Part shown: in pieces, positions 17,439 to 28,879 of the stretch
Numbering within the stretch: position 1 is the first letter of the stretch
Layout: each line of letters opens with the position of its first letter
NCBI GenBank assembly: GCA_030546905.1
Contig: JAUOPI010000011.1
Span: 1 to 64,000, forward strand
DNA: 64,000 nucleotides
Origin: Granulosicoccaceae sp. 1_MG-2023
Lineage (GTDB): Bacteria > Pseudomonadota > Gammaproteobacteria > Granulosicoccales > Granulosicoccaceae
Reading direction: 5' to 3'
Notes under the pieces: generated by a model
What the model saw: only the letters and a program-made list of their open reading frames with translations
Databases searched by the model: none
What the model was told of the DNA's origin: nothing
Program-made: the position numbers and the translations under genes

Positions 17439-19033
17439 GATTTTTGTCCTCCTTTGCGCCGGCGGGCTGCGAGCAGACGTACGCCGCCGTGGCCGACCAC
17501 CCCGCCGAGTGTGCCGAGCACAGCCAGCCAGCCGAGGCGGTCAAGCCAGGGATAGTGGCTTTGTGCCGGGATATACACGCCGCTGATGTTTTGCAGGCGG
17601 CCGTTGCGGTTGTGGCAGTCGCTGCAGCCCAGAGCCGCATCCGCCGGTGCCACCATATGCGTGATGGGCCAGTAGTATTCGGTTTCAACAAACGCGTGCT
17701 CGCCGCTGTAGGTCAGTCCGCGTTCGGCCATGCCTACTTCCAGCGCCTCATCCCACTTGAAGTTCTTCCAGAAGGAGGTGTCGTCATTGCCGTACACATG
17801 CGGCACGCCGAAGACCAGGTTCTTTGCGTCGATGGGCTGTTTGCCGCGCATGACCTTAAACGGCCAGATGCGTGAGTCCGGATCGCCGGGCGCGCCGCCG
17901 ATGCTGTTGATCTGCACCAGCCCATCCGGGTCGACTTTATCGCCGAGCAGGGTGTAGTTGATCTCGCCGTTGTACCAGTGGTATTCGGGGATGACATTGT
18001 CTTCCCAGATAAAGTCGCCTTTTTTGGCGTCATAGGTGGCGTAGCCCTCGCTGTCTGTTACCACCAGCGGCTTGCCGTTTTCGTCTTTTTTACCGGCCGT
18101 GGACCAGTCCCACCACATTTTGGTTTTGCGTCCGCCGCGGGCGAACTCGGGAATATGGCAGGTCTCGCAGGCCACCGTGTCGGTGTGGGCGTTCAGACGG
18201 GCGGCTTTCATGCCTTTGTGCGGTGTCTGGCTATGGCAGGACTCGCAGGTGGCGCGGTTCTGGTCCGGCTGGCCGGGCACGACCACGCCGCGTGTGTCTG
18301 TGGCCTTGGTGGTATAGCGGCTGCCGGCGATTTCGTGGCCGCCGGTGGTGTGGCAGGTCTGGCAGGCGAAATTCAGCCCGTCGGCATCCATATGCACGTC
18401 CAGCGCCTTATCCGGCTGTGCCATGGACGAATCCAGATCGCCGTGTTTGACGCCGTCACCACCGCCGCCGTAGAAGTGGCAGGCACCGCAGTTTTCCCGG
18501 GCCGGCGAACCCACGCTTTGCGCCACCGCGGTCAGATCCGGCGGTTGGCGTATGTTGCCGGAGCCGACCGGCCATTCTTTGGGGACGTAGTTGGGGTGGC
18601 CGGCGTCGGTGGGGAATTTCTTGTAGGTGCCGGTGGTGTCGTGGCAGACCAGACAGTCGACGTTTTCCTGCGAACTCAGGTCAAAGCCGGCGTCTTCCCA
18701 GCCATAGCCGATATGGCAGGAGGTGCAGCGGCTCCAGTTGCTGGCGGTGGCCACGCAGAAGTTGTTGATGACGTTTTTCTTGCCCAGCGTCTGCCCGGTC
18801 AGCGGATTGTCAAAAGCCCAGGTCCAGTGCGTGGTTTTGTGCAGCTGATCGGCCGCTTCGGTGTGACATTTCAGACAGGCTGCGGTGACTTCCGGCCCGG
18901 AGCTGAAGTTTTTCTGCAGGGCTCTGAAGCGACTGTGATCGGCCGTGCTTATGTTATCCTGAGCGGCTGTCTGGGCGGTCGGCGTTAACAGAAATGCACC
19001 GATCAGCAGGGAAATGCCTGTAAGTCGTTTCAT
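17435..19033 (-). CDS. Octaheme c-type cytochrome, tetrathionate reductase (OTR) family
   Basis: A 532-residue exported cytochrome with a signal peptide ending near TAQTAAQ, exactly eight CxxCH haem motifs (CLKCH, CTSCH, CLVCH, CGACH, CQTCH, CESCH, CETCH, CSDCH) and a C-terminal membrane anchor (LGWLAVLGTLGGVVGHGG) followed by Arg/Lys. The heme spacing and the CATxSNWSRCTSCHIGYGW region match the OTR family, whose Shewanella member reduces tetrathionate, nitrite and hydroxylamine in vitro. The C-terminal anchor places the haems in the periplasm. A perfect FNR box lies upstream. The physiological substrate is not certain. Confidence 0.88.
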   Translation of the reverse strand: MKRLTGISLLIGAFLLTPTAQTAAQDNISTADHSRFRALQKNFSSGPEVTAACLKCHTEAADQLHKTTHWTWAFDNPLTGQTLGKKNVINNFCVATASNWSRCTSCHIGYGWEDAGFDLSSQENVDCLVCHDTTGTYKKFPTDAGHPNYVPKEWPVGSGNIRQPPDLTAVAQSVGSPARENCGACHFYGGGGDGVKHGDLDSSMAQPDKALDVHMDADGLNFACQTCHTTGGHEIAGSRYTTKATDTRGVVVPGQPDQNRATCESCHSQTPHKGMKAARLNAHTDTVACETCHIPEFARGGRKTKMWWDWSTAGKKDENGKPLVVTDSEGYATYDAKKGDFIWEDNVIPEYHWYNGEINYTLLGDKVDPDGLVQINSIGGAPGDPDSRIWPFKVMRGKQPIDAKNLVFGVPHVYGNDDTSFWKNFKWDEALEVGMAERGLTYSGEHAFVETEYYWPITHMVAPADAALGCSDCHNRNGRLQNISGVYIPAQSHYPWLDRLGWLAVLGTLGGVVGHGGVRLLAARRRKGGQKS

Positions 19034-19096
19034 GACCTTCTCCGGGCGAAATGGCTATCGCTGAGTCGACGTTATCTCAGCGCCGCTGACAGGGAA

Positions 19097-19110
19097 TTGA
19101 TCAGTATCAA
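19097..19110 (-). promoter_or_regulatory. Perfect FNR/Anr box upstream of the octaheme cytochrome
   Basis: The palindrome is TTGATCAGTATCAA (TTGAT-N4-ATCAA), the exact FNR consensus, centred about 70 bases before the cytochrome start. A class II site at -41.5 would put transcription start near 19062. This implies induction when oxygen is low. hldE is divergent, but its promoter lies beyond the box. Confidence 0.75.
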
Positions 19111-19152
19111 GTTTGCTGGCGGAAGCTTACAAAAACATGTGTGACAGGTCGG

Positions 19153-19181
19153 TTTGCGCCCTCTCAGCGGACCGCTACAAT
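19153..19181 (+). promoter_or_regulatory. Possible sigma-70 promoter of the hldE operon
   Basis: TTTGCG (19153-19158), a 17-base spacer and TACAAT (19176-19181), 43 bases before the hldE start. The -10 element is good and the -35 weak. Confidence 0.4.
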
Positions 19182-19224
19182 ACGCCTCCGCCTTCCACTT
19201 ATTTATCTGCCGGAAACCTTCTGC

Positions 19225-20664
19225 ATGAAGCCCGATTTGCCTGATTTTTCTGCCGCGCGCGTGTTGGTCGCCGGTGATGTGATGCTCGACCGCTATCTGT
19301 CCGGCGGAACCCGGCGAATTTCCCCCGAAGCGCCGGTGCCGGTGGTGAGTGTGAGCGACACCGAAGACAGGCCCGGCGGTGCGGCCAATGTGGCGCTCAG
19401 TGTGGCGGCGCTCGGCGGTCAGGCCACGCTGGTCGGCATGGCCGGGCAGGACGAAGCCGGTGATCTGCTCACCGCCCGGCTTGAGTCTCGTGGGGTCAGG
19501 ACTCATCTGCAACGCGACGCGCAGCTGCCGACGATTGTGAAGCTGCGGGTGCTGAGCCACGGGCAGCAACTGATCCGGCTGGACTTCGAAGAGTCGTTTC
19601 ACGAGACCGATCCGGCAGCGATGCAGCAGCAGTTTCTGCAGGCGTTGCCGCAGGCCGGTGTGGTGGTGCTGTCCGATTACAACAAAGGTGCGCTGGCCTG
19701 TGCTGCGACGCTGATTCAGGCGGCCCGCGAGGCGGGCGTGCCGGTGCTGGTCGATCCCAAAGGGACGGACTTTGCCCGTTACCGCGGGGCGAGTCTGATT
19801 ACACCGAACATGACGGAGTTCGAGTCGGTGGTCGGGCCCTGTGCGGACGATGACACCATTGTCGAAAAAGCCCTGGGGCTGATCGCGGAATTTGATTTTG
19901 ATGCGGTGCTGGTGACGCGCAGCGAGAAAGGTATGAGTCTGATCCGCCGGGATCTGCCGGCCTTGCATCTGCCGACCACTGCGGTGTCGGTAGCCGATGT
20001 GACCGGCGCCGGCGATACGGTGCTCTCGACGCTGGCCACGGCGCTGGCGGCCGGCGCTGATCTGGCCGGCGCCTGTCAGTTTGCCAATATGGCGGCCGGC
20101 GTGGTGGTAACCAAACTGGGCACCTCGACGGTGAGCCGCGCGGAGCTGGCCGGCGCCATGGCCATGCATGATGCCACCGGCAATCAGGTGCTGACCCGTG
20201 AACAGCTGAAACTGTTGGTCGAGGAGGCGCGTCGTCGCGGCGAGAAGGTGGTGATGACCAACGGTTGCTTCGATATTCTGCATGCCGGCCACGTCAGCTA
20301 TCTCAACAGCGCCGCACAGCTCGGTGACCGCCTGATCGTCGCGGTCAATTCCGACGCCTCGGTCCGCCGGCTCAAGGGTGAGACACGGCCGGTCAATCCG
20401 CTCGAAGGCCGGATGGCGGTGCTGGCCGGTCTGGCGGCGGTGGACTGGGTGGTGCCGTTCGATGAGGACACGCCGGAGGCCCTGATCGCCGATATCCTGC
20501 CGGACATTCTGGTCAAAGGCGGGGATTACCGTGTCGGGGAAATCGCCGGCCACAAGCAGGTGCTGGCCAATGGCGGTGAGGTGCAGATTCTGCAGTTTGA
20601 GGAAGGCATTTCGACCAGCCGGATTATCCGTAACATATTGAATTCAGAAGGGAAGAGTGAGTGA
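19225..20664 (+). CDS. hldE: Bifunctional heptose-7-phosphate kinase / heptose-1-phosphate adenylyltransferase
   Basis: A 479-residue two-domain cytoplasmic enzyme (E. coli HldE has 477). The N-terminal PfkB-type kinase has [15 protein letters not shown] and [13 protein letters not shown]; the C-terminal nucleotidyltransferase has [16 protein letters not shown]. It makes ADP-D-glycero-D-manno-heptose for the LPS inner core. The start is the ATG at 19225; an upstream extension of 28 residues lacks family similarity. The next gene, hldD, overlaps its stop by four bases and performs the following epimerisation. Confidence 0.95.
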   Translation: MKPDLPDFSAARVLVAGDVMLDRYLSGGTRRISPEAPVPVVSVSDTEDRPGGAANVALSVAALGGQATLVGMAGQDEAGDLLTARLESRGVRTHLQRDAQLPTIVKLRVLSHGQQLIRLDFEESFHETDPAAMQQQFLQALPQAGVVVLSDYNKGALACAATLIQAAREAGVPVLVDPKGTDFARYRGASLITPNMTEFESVVGPCADDDTIVEKALGLIAEFDFDAVLVTRSEKGMSLIRRDLPALHLPTTAVSVADVTGAGDTVLSTLATALAAGADLAGACQFANMAAGVVVTKLGTSTVSRAELAGAMAMHDATGNQVLTREQLKLLVEEARRRGEKVVMTNGCFDILHAGHVSYLNSAAQLGDRLIVAVNSDASVRRLKGETRPVNPLEGRMAVLAGLAAVDWVVPFDEDTPEALIADILPDILVKGGDYRVGEIAGHKQVLANGGEVQILQFEEGISTSRIIRNILNSEGKSE

Positions 20665-21629
20665 TTGTTGTCACCGGCGGGGCCGGTTTTATCGGCAGTA
20701 ATATCATCCATGCGCTCAATGCCCGCGGTGAGCGCGATATCCTCGTTGTCGATAATCTCAAGGACGGCACCAAGTTCCGCAATCTGGCGGATCTGGATGT
20801 GGCGGACTATATGAGCCGCGAGGAATTTCTGCGTCGTATCGAAGAGGGTGAGAGTTTCGGCGGTATCAGCGGTTTACGGGCGGTATTCCATCAGGGAGCC
20901 TGTTCGGCCACAACCGAATGGGACGGCCGCTACATGATGGACAATAACTACCGTTACTCGGTGACTCTGCTGGAGTATTGCCAGTCGCGCGGTGTGCCGC
21001 TGATCTATGCCTCGTCGGCGGCGACCTATGGCGGCCGTTCGGACAACTTTATCGAGTCGCGCGAATTTGAGTCGCCGCTGAACGTTTACGGCTATTCAAA
21101 GCTGTTGTTCGATGAATACGTGCGCCGTCGCCTGCCCAAGGCCACCGCTCAGATTGCCGGTATGCGCTATTTCAACGTCTACGGGCCGCGTGAACAACAC
21201 AAGGGCAGTATGGCCAGCGTGGCTTTTCATCTGAACAATCAGATACTCGCCGGTGAGAACGTCAAACTCTTTGAAGGCACTGACGGTTACCCCGACGGCG
21301 GGCAAAAGCGTGATTTCGTCTACGTTGGTGATGTCAGCGCGGTTAATCTGTGGTTTTTCGACCATCCTGAGGTCAGCGGTATATACAACGTCGGCACAGG
21401 TGCGGCCGAACCGTTTCAGGCCGTGGCCGAGGCGGTTGTGGCCTGGCACGGTAAGGGCGCGATTGAGTACATTCCTTTTCCCGAGCATCTGCGCGGGCGT
21501 TACCAGAGTTATACACAGGCCGATCTGAGCCGCCTGCGCGAAGCCGGTTATGACGGACAATTCAAAACCGTCGCCGAGGGGGTGAAGGAATACCTCGACT
21601 GGCTGAATCAGGGAGAAGCGCAGGCGTGA
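20661..21629 (+). CDS. hldD: ADP-L-glycero-D-manno-heptose 6-epimerase
   Basis: A 322-residue extended SDR. It has GGAGFIGSN at the N-terminus, the [14 protein letters not shown] segment specific to HldD, the YGYSKLLFD catalytic Tyr/Lys and the [18 protein letters not shown] core. It converts ADP-D,D-heptose to ADP-L,D-heptose, the donor for LPS core assembly. It uses a GTG start at 20661 within the end of hldE, a coupled arrangement. The next gene overlaps its stop by four bases. Confidence 0.95.
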   Translation: MIVVTGGAGFIGSNIIHALNARGERDILVVDNLKDGTKFRNLADLDVADYMSREEFLRRIEEGESFGGISGLRAVFHQGACSATTEWDGRYMMDNNYRYSVTLLEYCQSRGVPLIYASSAATYGGRSDNFIESREFESPLNVYGYSKLLFDEYVRRRLPKATAQIAGMRYFNVYGPREQHKGSMASVAFHLNNQILAGENVKLFEGTDGYPDGGQKRDFVYVGDVSAVNLWFFDHPEVSGIYNVGTGAAEPFQAVAEAVVAWHGKGAIEYIPFPEHLRGRYQSYTQADLSRLREAGYDGQFKTVAEGVKEYLDWLNQGEAQA

Positions 21630-22696
21630 GTCGTAAGCCCTGGCACACCCGTCTGCGTAAAAAACTCCGCGCAGCGCTGTACGCGGTTCTGGGCCGGATT
21701 TTTTCAGCCGGAGAAGCGGGCGGCAAAATCGACCCGCAGGACATCCGGCGGATTCTGATCGTGCGCATCAACTACCGCATCGGCAATGTGATTTTCCTGA
21801 CCCCGTTTATCAAAGCACTGGGCCGCTTGGTGCCGGATGCCAGCGTCGATGTGATCGTCGGCGCGGCCTGTACCAAAAACCTGTTGCGCGGTCTGCCGAA
21901 TGTGGGTGAGGTCTACGACGCACCGCGCGAACTGCTGAAAAATCCCCTCAAACTGCGCCGCGAAATTCAGCAACTCAATGCCAGAGGCTATGACCTGATT
22001 ATCGATGTCAGTGCGCGTTCGAGCTCCAATGCGATCGTCACCGCCTTGCTCAAGGCCCCGCGCAAGCTGGGTTTCCTCGATGACAACCGCTGGGCGCCGC
22101 TGACCCATGGCGTGTCGCGTCAGGGCGGCAGCTGTCATATGGCCTTGCAACCGCTGACTTTGCTTGAGGCGTTTACCAACCATGACGGGCAGTACGCGCG
22201 TTTTCTGGATATCGGCCTGAGCGAAGCGGAGCAGCGCGACGGGCGTGAGCGTCTGTTCGGTTTACTGGCCGCGCAGGGCTATCCGGAAAAAATCACCCCG
22301 CTGATCGGTATTTTCCGCAATGCCCGCGGCGATAAGATCATTGCCGATGAAGTCTGGCAAACTATTTTGCGGGAGATGCGCGACATCCGCAGCGGCATTG
22401 ATTTTGTCGATGTCGGTGTGCCCGGTCAGGCGCCTTTAGCCGGGCGGGTGCTGACGATTTCCGAGAAGGACCTGCGGCTGCTCGGTGGTATGTTGTCGCA
22501 ACTCGATGCGTTTGTCTGTGCCGATACCGGTCCCATGCATCTGGCCAGCGCCTCCGGCGTGCCGACCATCGCGCTCTTTAAAACCACCCGGCCGGCCAAA
22601 TACGGCACTCTGGGTGAGAAAGACCTGTCACTGGAAATCGCCGCTCTCAGCGAGCGGCAGATCGCCGCAAAAATCATCACACATCTGGGCCTCTGA
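21626..22696 (+). CDS. Glycosyltransferase family 9 (heptosyltransferase-like)
   Basis: A 356-residue GT9 protein. A basic N-terminus is followed by [25 protein letters not shown], the conserved acceptor-side motif, and ends with the nucleotide-sugar site [21 protein letters not shown]. It should transfer heptose (or a similar sugar) from the ADP-heptose made by hldE/hldD onto the LPS core at the cytoplasmic face of the membrane. The four-base overlap with hldD supports a single operon. Whether it is WaaC-, WaaF- or WaaQ-like cannot be decided from reading alone. Confidence 0.85.
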   Translation: MSRKPWHTRLRKKLRAALYAVLGRIFSAGEAGGKIDPQDIRRILIVRINYRIGNVIFLTPFIKALGRLVPDASVDVIVGAACTKNLLRGLPNVGEVYDAPRELLKNPLKLRREIQQLNARGYDLIIDVSARSSSNAIVTALLKAPRKLGFLDDNRWAPLTHGVSRQGGSCHMALQPLTLLEAFTNHDGQYARFLDIGLSEAEQRDGRERLFGLLAAQGYPEKITPLIGIFRNARGDKIIADEVWQTILREMRDIRSGIDFVDVGVPGQAPLAGRVLTISEKDLRLLGGMLSQLDAFVCADTGPMHLASASGVPTIALFKTTRPAKYGTLGEKDLSLEIAALSERQIAAKIITHLGL

Positions 22697-22705
22697 GGGC
22701 CCGCT

Positions 22706-22731
22706 GCTGCCGGCCTGAGGAGGCCGGCGGC
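22706..22731 (+). terminator. Hairpin after the heptose operon
   Basis: An 11-bp stem GCTGCCGGCCT / AGGCCGGCGGC with loop GAGG starts 10 bases after the glycosyltransferase stop. It is followed by TGTCCTGTTCT, which is only weakly T-rich. Confidence 0.45.
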
Positions 22732-22931
22732 TGTCCTGTTCTGCCACATTTGTGTGCATTTTCCATGTTGTACACCGAATCACGTCTCTTGTTGGTGCAA
22801 GCCTGTCTCCTGTCTGGTAAATCACTGGAATAATTCCGTTAGAACAGTATTCTGGACGATGACTTCTACAAGACGCGCGTGCTGTTGTCCGACCACGCGA
22901 CGCCGATCTGTTTGCCGCAACCGGAGCTGCT

Positions 22932-25900
22932 ATGACTATCAGAGTCGCCCTGCACCACACCACGAGATACCAATTTGACCGACCGGTTTCTCTGACACCG
23001 CATACGATACGTCTGCGTCCGGCGCCACATTCACGTACTCCCATCCACAGCTACAGTCTCAAGATCAAACCGGAAAATCACTTCCTCAACTGGCAGCAGG
23101 ACGCCTTTGGCAACTTCCTGGCGCGGGTTGTGTTTCCGGAGAAGACCACGCATCTGGATGTGGAGGTTGAGGTGCTGGCCGATATGGTCGTCATCAACCC
23201 GTTCGACTTCTTTCTCGAAGAGTATGCCGAGGAATATCCTTTCGATTATCCGGCGCAGATGAAAAAGGAGTTATTGCCTTATCTGGAGCTGATCGAACAG
23301 GGTCCGCACTTTGAAAAGCTGCTGGCCGGCGTGGACCGCAGCAAACGCCGCATGATCGATTTTCTGGTCGATATCAACCACAAGCTCGAGCAGATCGTCG
23401 AATACACCATCCGTCTGGAGCCCGGCGTGCAATCGCCGGAAGAAACCCTCGAACGCGGCATCGGCTCTTGCCGTGACAGCGCCTGGCTGATGGTGCAGCT
23501 ATTGCGTCATCTGGGGCTGGCCGCGCGTTTTGCCTCCGGCTATCTGGTACAGCTCAAACCGGATGAGAAATCCCTCGACGGCCCGTCCGGTGCCGAGGAA
23601 GACTTCACCGACCTGCACGCCTGGTGTGAGGTTTTTATTCCCGGCGCCGGTTGGGTGGGCCTCGACCCCACATCGGGGCTGTTCGCCGGCGAAGGCCATA
23701 TTCCGCTGGCCTGCACCCCCGATCCGGTATCGGCTGCGCCGATCGTTGGTATGACCGACTTCTGTGAAACCGAGTTTGATTACAGCAATGTGGTGACCCG
23801 GGTTCACGAAGATCCGCGCGTCACCAAACCTTATTCCGATGAGCAATGGAATGAGGTGCTGGCCTTGGGTGCGGCCGTGGACGTTGAGTTGGATAAACTC
23901 GATGTGCGCCTGACCATGGGCGGTGAACCGACTTTTGTCTCGGTCGATGATATGGAATCGGACCAGTGGAACACCGCCGCGCTGGGCGAGGACAAGCTGC
24001 GTCTGGCCAAGGACCTGCTGCTGCGTTTGCGCGATCACTTTGCACCACAGGGCCTGTTGCACTACGGCCAGGGTAAGTGGTACCCGGGCGAGGAGCTGCC
24101 GCGCTGGGCGCTCGGCGTGTTCTGGCGTCACGACGGCGAACCGCTCTGGAAAGACCCGTCTCTGCTCGGCCGGATCGATACCGATTACGGACATACGCCG
24201 GAGCTGGCGGAGACCTTTGCGCAGAAACTGGCGGCCCGGCTGGGGTTTGCGCCGGAGGTCATGAAACCGGCCTATGAAGACGCCCTGCACTACCTGATTC
24301 AGGAACAGAAGCTGCCGGTGGACTTTGACGCCAAGGCCGCCAAAGCCAAAACCGACCTCGAGAAAAAACGCCTGCTTAAACAGCTTGAACTGGGTTTTGA
24401 CAAGCCCGCCGGTTACGTGATGCCGCTGCAGTGGGATGAATCGCGCGAGAGCTGGATCAGCAGCGAATGGGCGTTGCGCCGCGAACGTCTGGTGCTGATC
24501 CCGGGCGATTCGCCGATGGGCCTGCGTCTGCCGCTCGGTGAACTGCCCTGGGTGGATGAGGATATCCAGATTCCGCAGCGTGATCCGTTTGCGCCGGCCC
24601 CGAAACTACAAGCCCGCGATGAAATCCACTTGCCTGCCCACGGCGAGATGGCAGTCGCCAAGGCCGGCGAGCCGATCCGTACCGTGCGCACCGCGCTCTG
24701 TGTGCAGGCGCGCAACGGGCGTTTGCATCTGTTCCTGCCGCCGGTATTCGGCCTGGAAAACTACATCGAGCTGGTCACTGCCATCGAAGAGACCGCCGCC
24801 GAGCTGAAAGCGCCGGTTATTATCGAAGGCTATGAGCCGCCCCGCGATCCACGTTTGCAAAAACTGCTGGTGACGCCTGATCCGGGGGTGATTGAGGTCA
24901 ATATTCACCCGGCCGGCAGTTGGGATGAGTTGGTCGCCAATCTCACCGAATTGTACAAAGCGGCCCGTGAAGCGCGTCTGTCGACTGAGAAATTCATGAT
25001 GGACGGTCGCCATACCGGCACCGGTGGCGGCAACCACATCACCCTCGGCGGACCGACGCCGGCCGACAGTCCGATTCTGCGCCGGCCCGATTTGCTGCGC
25101 AGTCTGGTGACCTTCTGGCAGCATCACCCGAGTCTGTCCTATGTGTTCTCCGGTGCTTTTATCGGCCCGACCAGTCAGGCGCCGCGTGCCGATGAAGGCC
25201 GCGATGAGATGCTCTACGAGATGGAGATCGCTTTCCAGCAGATGCCCGACGGGCTGGCCGATCAACCCTGGTTGATCGATCGTCTGATGCGAAACCTGCT
25301 GATTGATATTACCGGCAATACGCACCGCGCCGAGTTCTGTATCGACAAGCTGTATTCGCCGGATACACCGACCGGGCGTTTGGGCATTCTCGAGTTCCGC
25401 GGCTTTGAAATGCCGCCGCATCCGCGTATGGCGCTGGTTCAGGCCTTGCTGATCCGCACTCTGGTGGCGCGCTTCTGGAACGAGCCTTACAAAAAACCGC
25501 TGGTGCGCTGGGGCACGCAATTGCACGATAAATTCATGCTGCCGCATTATCTCTGGCGTGATATGGAGGACGTGGTTGCGGACTTGCAGTTACATGGTTA
25601 TCCCTTCAAATCAGAATGGTTGCTGCCGTTTGAGGAGTTCCGTTTTCCGCACTACGGCCGCATCCGCCTTGACGATATCGAGATCGAGCTGCGCTGGGCG
25701 ATTGAACCCTGGCACGTGCTCGGCGAAGAGGTCAGCGGTGGCGGCACCGCGCGCTATGTGGACAGCTCCGTCGAACGCCTGCAGGTCAAGGTCACCGGTA
25801 TGGATGACTCGCGTTATGTGCTGACCTGCAACGGTCGCCGTGTGCCCTTGAATAACACCGGGCGGCAGGGCGAATACGTCGCCGGCGTGCGTTACCGGGC

Positions 25901-26264
25901 CTGGGCACCGCCCTCGGCGCTGCATCCGACCATCGGTGTGCACGCGCCGCTGGTGTTTGATCTGGTCGATACCTGGAATCACCGCTCCATCGGCGGTTGT
26001 GTCTATCACGTCTCGCATCCGGGCGGACGCAATTACGATACCTTCCCGATCAATGCCTTTGAGGCGGAATCGCGCCGTACCAACCGCTACGATACGCACG
26101 GCCATACGCCGGGCATCTATTGCGAGCGGCCGCATCTGGATGCGCTGCGCCGGGCCTTGCCGTCGAACCACAGCGGGGCGATGAATCCGCCGCCGGAAGA
26201 GTCGCCGGGCGAATACCCGCATACGCTCGATCTGCGTCGGGCGCCGCAACTGCTGGGTAAATAA
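22932..26264 (+). CDS. Large transglutaminase-like protein with DUF2126
   Basis: A 1110-residue protein. Residues 1-85 are the transglutaminase N-terminal domain (YQFDRPVSLTPHTIRLRP). The transglutaminase-like core has a complete triad: Cys180 in GIGSCRDSAW, His229 in DLHAWCEVF and Asp245 in VGLDPTSG. The rest (about 330-1110) is the DUF2126 region, with GGEPTFVSVDDM and GGNHITLGG. The family is usually found with alpha-E and circularly permuted ATP-grasp proteins, in putative peptide-ligase or amidase systems. None of these partners is adjacent here. Cytoplasmic by the absence of a signal peptide; function unproven. Confidence 0.85.
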   Translation: MTIRVALHHTTRYQFDRPVSLTPHTIRLRPAPHSRTPIHSYSLKIKPENHFLNWQQDAFGNFLARVVFPEKTTHLDVEVEVLADMVVINPFDFFLEEYAEEYPFDYPAQMKKELLPYLELIEQGPHFEKLLAGVDRSKRRMIDFLVDINHKLEQIVEYTIRLEPGVQSPEETLERGIGSCRDSAWLMVQLLRHLGLAARFASGYLVQLKPDEKSLDGPSGAEEDFTDLHAWCEVFIPGAGWVGLDPTSGLFAGEGHIPLACTPDPVSAAPIVGMTDFCETEFDYSNVVTRVHEDPRVTKPYSDEQWNEVLALGAAVDVELDKLDVRLTMGGEPTFVSVDDMESDQWNTAALGEDKLRLAKDLLLRLRDHFAPQGLLHYGQGKWYPGEELPRWALGVFWRHDGEPLWKDPSLLGRIDTDYGHTPELAETFAQKLAARLGFAPEVMKPAYEDALHYLIQEQKLPVDFDAKAAKAKTDLEKKRLLKQLELGFDKPAGYVMPLQWDESRESWISSEWALRRERLVLIPGDSPMGLRLPLGELPWVDEDIQIPQRDPFAPAPKLQARDEIHLPAHGEMAVAKAGEPIRTVRTALCVQARNGRLHLFLPPVFGLENYIELVTAIEETAAELKAPVIIEGYEPPRDPRLQKLLVTPDPGVIEVNIHPAGSWDELVANLTELYKAAREARLSTEKFMMDGRHTGTGGGNHITLGGPTPADSPILRRPDLLRSLVTFWQHHPSLSYVFSGAFIGPTSQAPRADEGRDEMLYEMEIAFQQMPDGLADQPWLIDRLMRNLLIDITGNTHRAEFCIDKLYSPDTPTGRLGILEFRGFEMPPHPRMALVQALLIRTLVARFWNEPYKKPLVRWGTQLHDKFMLPHYLWRDMEDVVADLQLHGYPFKSEWLLPFEEFRFPHYGRIRLDDIEIELRWAIEPWHVLGEEVSGGGTARYVDSSVERLQVKVTGMDDSRYVLTCNGRRVPLNNTGRQGEYVAGVRYRAWAPPSALHPTIGVHAPLVFDLVDTWNHRSIGGCVYHVSHPGGRNYDTFPINAFEAESRRTNRYDTHGHTPGIYCERPHLDALRRALPSNHSGAMNPPPEESPGEYPHTLDLRRAPQLLGK

Positions 26265-28145
<1,881 letters not shown>

Positions 28146-28167
28146 TCGTCACACACTCCCGCCCCTC

Positions 28168-28194
28168 GCCGGCGTCGTCCCTGACGCCGGCTTT
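28168..28194 (+). terminator. Intrinsic terminator of argS
   Basis: A perfect 9-bp stem GCCGGCGTC / GACGCCGGC with a 6-base loop, followed by TTT. The remaining gap to 28484 (about 290 bases) shows no further gene; it should hold the promoter of the lipoprotein pair. Confidence 0.7.
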
Positions 28195-28484
28195 GCAGCC
28201 GCGCCCGGCCGGGCGAAGGCCTTATGCAGCCAAATCCGCAGTATTTCACCGTTTTTTGTGAAACTCTGTAAAGTCCTGCCAAGCCGTTGATTTAAGGCTA
28301 ATAAAATCCGGATTTCTGCCGGCCCCGACGTATTTCACAGCACGGATTAATCTCCGGTAATCGTTTGTACTATCCAGACTCAGGGGCCCGACCCGCTAAC
28401 AATCCCAAGTCCTGCGGCTGAGTCACTGTGCCCCGGGCAGCTAAACCCTTCAGGAATACGTTAGTTTTAGAGGTTGGAAATCTT

Positions 28485-28856
28485 ATGAGCACTACTCTGA
28501 TCAAGGCCGGAGCAGTCACCCTGCTCGCAATGAGCATGGCTGCCTGCTCAAGCATGCCGGCACCGACGACAGAACTGGCCGTCACCGAAAAAGCGGTTAA
28601 GGATGCGGAAATCGCCGGCGCCCGTGAATATGCGCCGCTGGAACTGCGCCGGGCCAATGAAAAGTACGAAGCGGCTGAACTGGCGATGCAAGAGGAAGAC
28701 TACGAGTCGGCCAAGTTGCTGACTGATGAAGCGCTGGTGGATGCGGAATTGGCCGAAGCCAAGTCCTATTCCGAAAAGTCGAAGATTGCGCTGCAAGAGC
28801 TGCGCGACAGCATCGATATGATGCGTTCTGAAATTACCCGTGCCCAGGGCAGCTGA
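28485..28856 (+). CDS. DUF4398 lipoprotein
   Basis: A 123-residue exported lipoprotein. The signal sequence ends at a lipobox (MSMAACSS, lipidated Cys near residue 21). The rest is Ala/Glu/Lys-rich and helical (ELRRANEKYEAAELAMQEEDYESAKLLTDEALVDAELAEAKS), as in DUF4398 proteins. It lies directly upstream of the OmpA-type lipoprotein, which carries the same kind of helical segment, so the two probably work together in the outer membrane or periplasm. The start at 28485 gives the proper signal peptide. Confidence 0.8.
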   Translation: MSTTLIKAGAVTLLAMSMAACSSMPAPTTELAVTEKAVKDAEIAGAREYAPLELRRANEKYEAAELAMQEEDYESAKLLTDEALVDAELAEAKSYSEKSKIALQELRDSIDMMRSEITRAQGS

Positions 28857-28879
28857 TCCGGACGGAATGCGGAGGATTT

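Noticed and set aside
19072-20553. Long open frame (493 codons) opposite hldE
   Set aside because: Shadow frame full of His, Arg and Gln, antisense to an unmistakable hldE.
22756-22931. Possible small gene between the heptose operon and the DUF2126 gene
   Set aside because: No frame with a ribosome site and protein-like composition was found; the gap is most likely promoter DNA.
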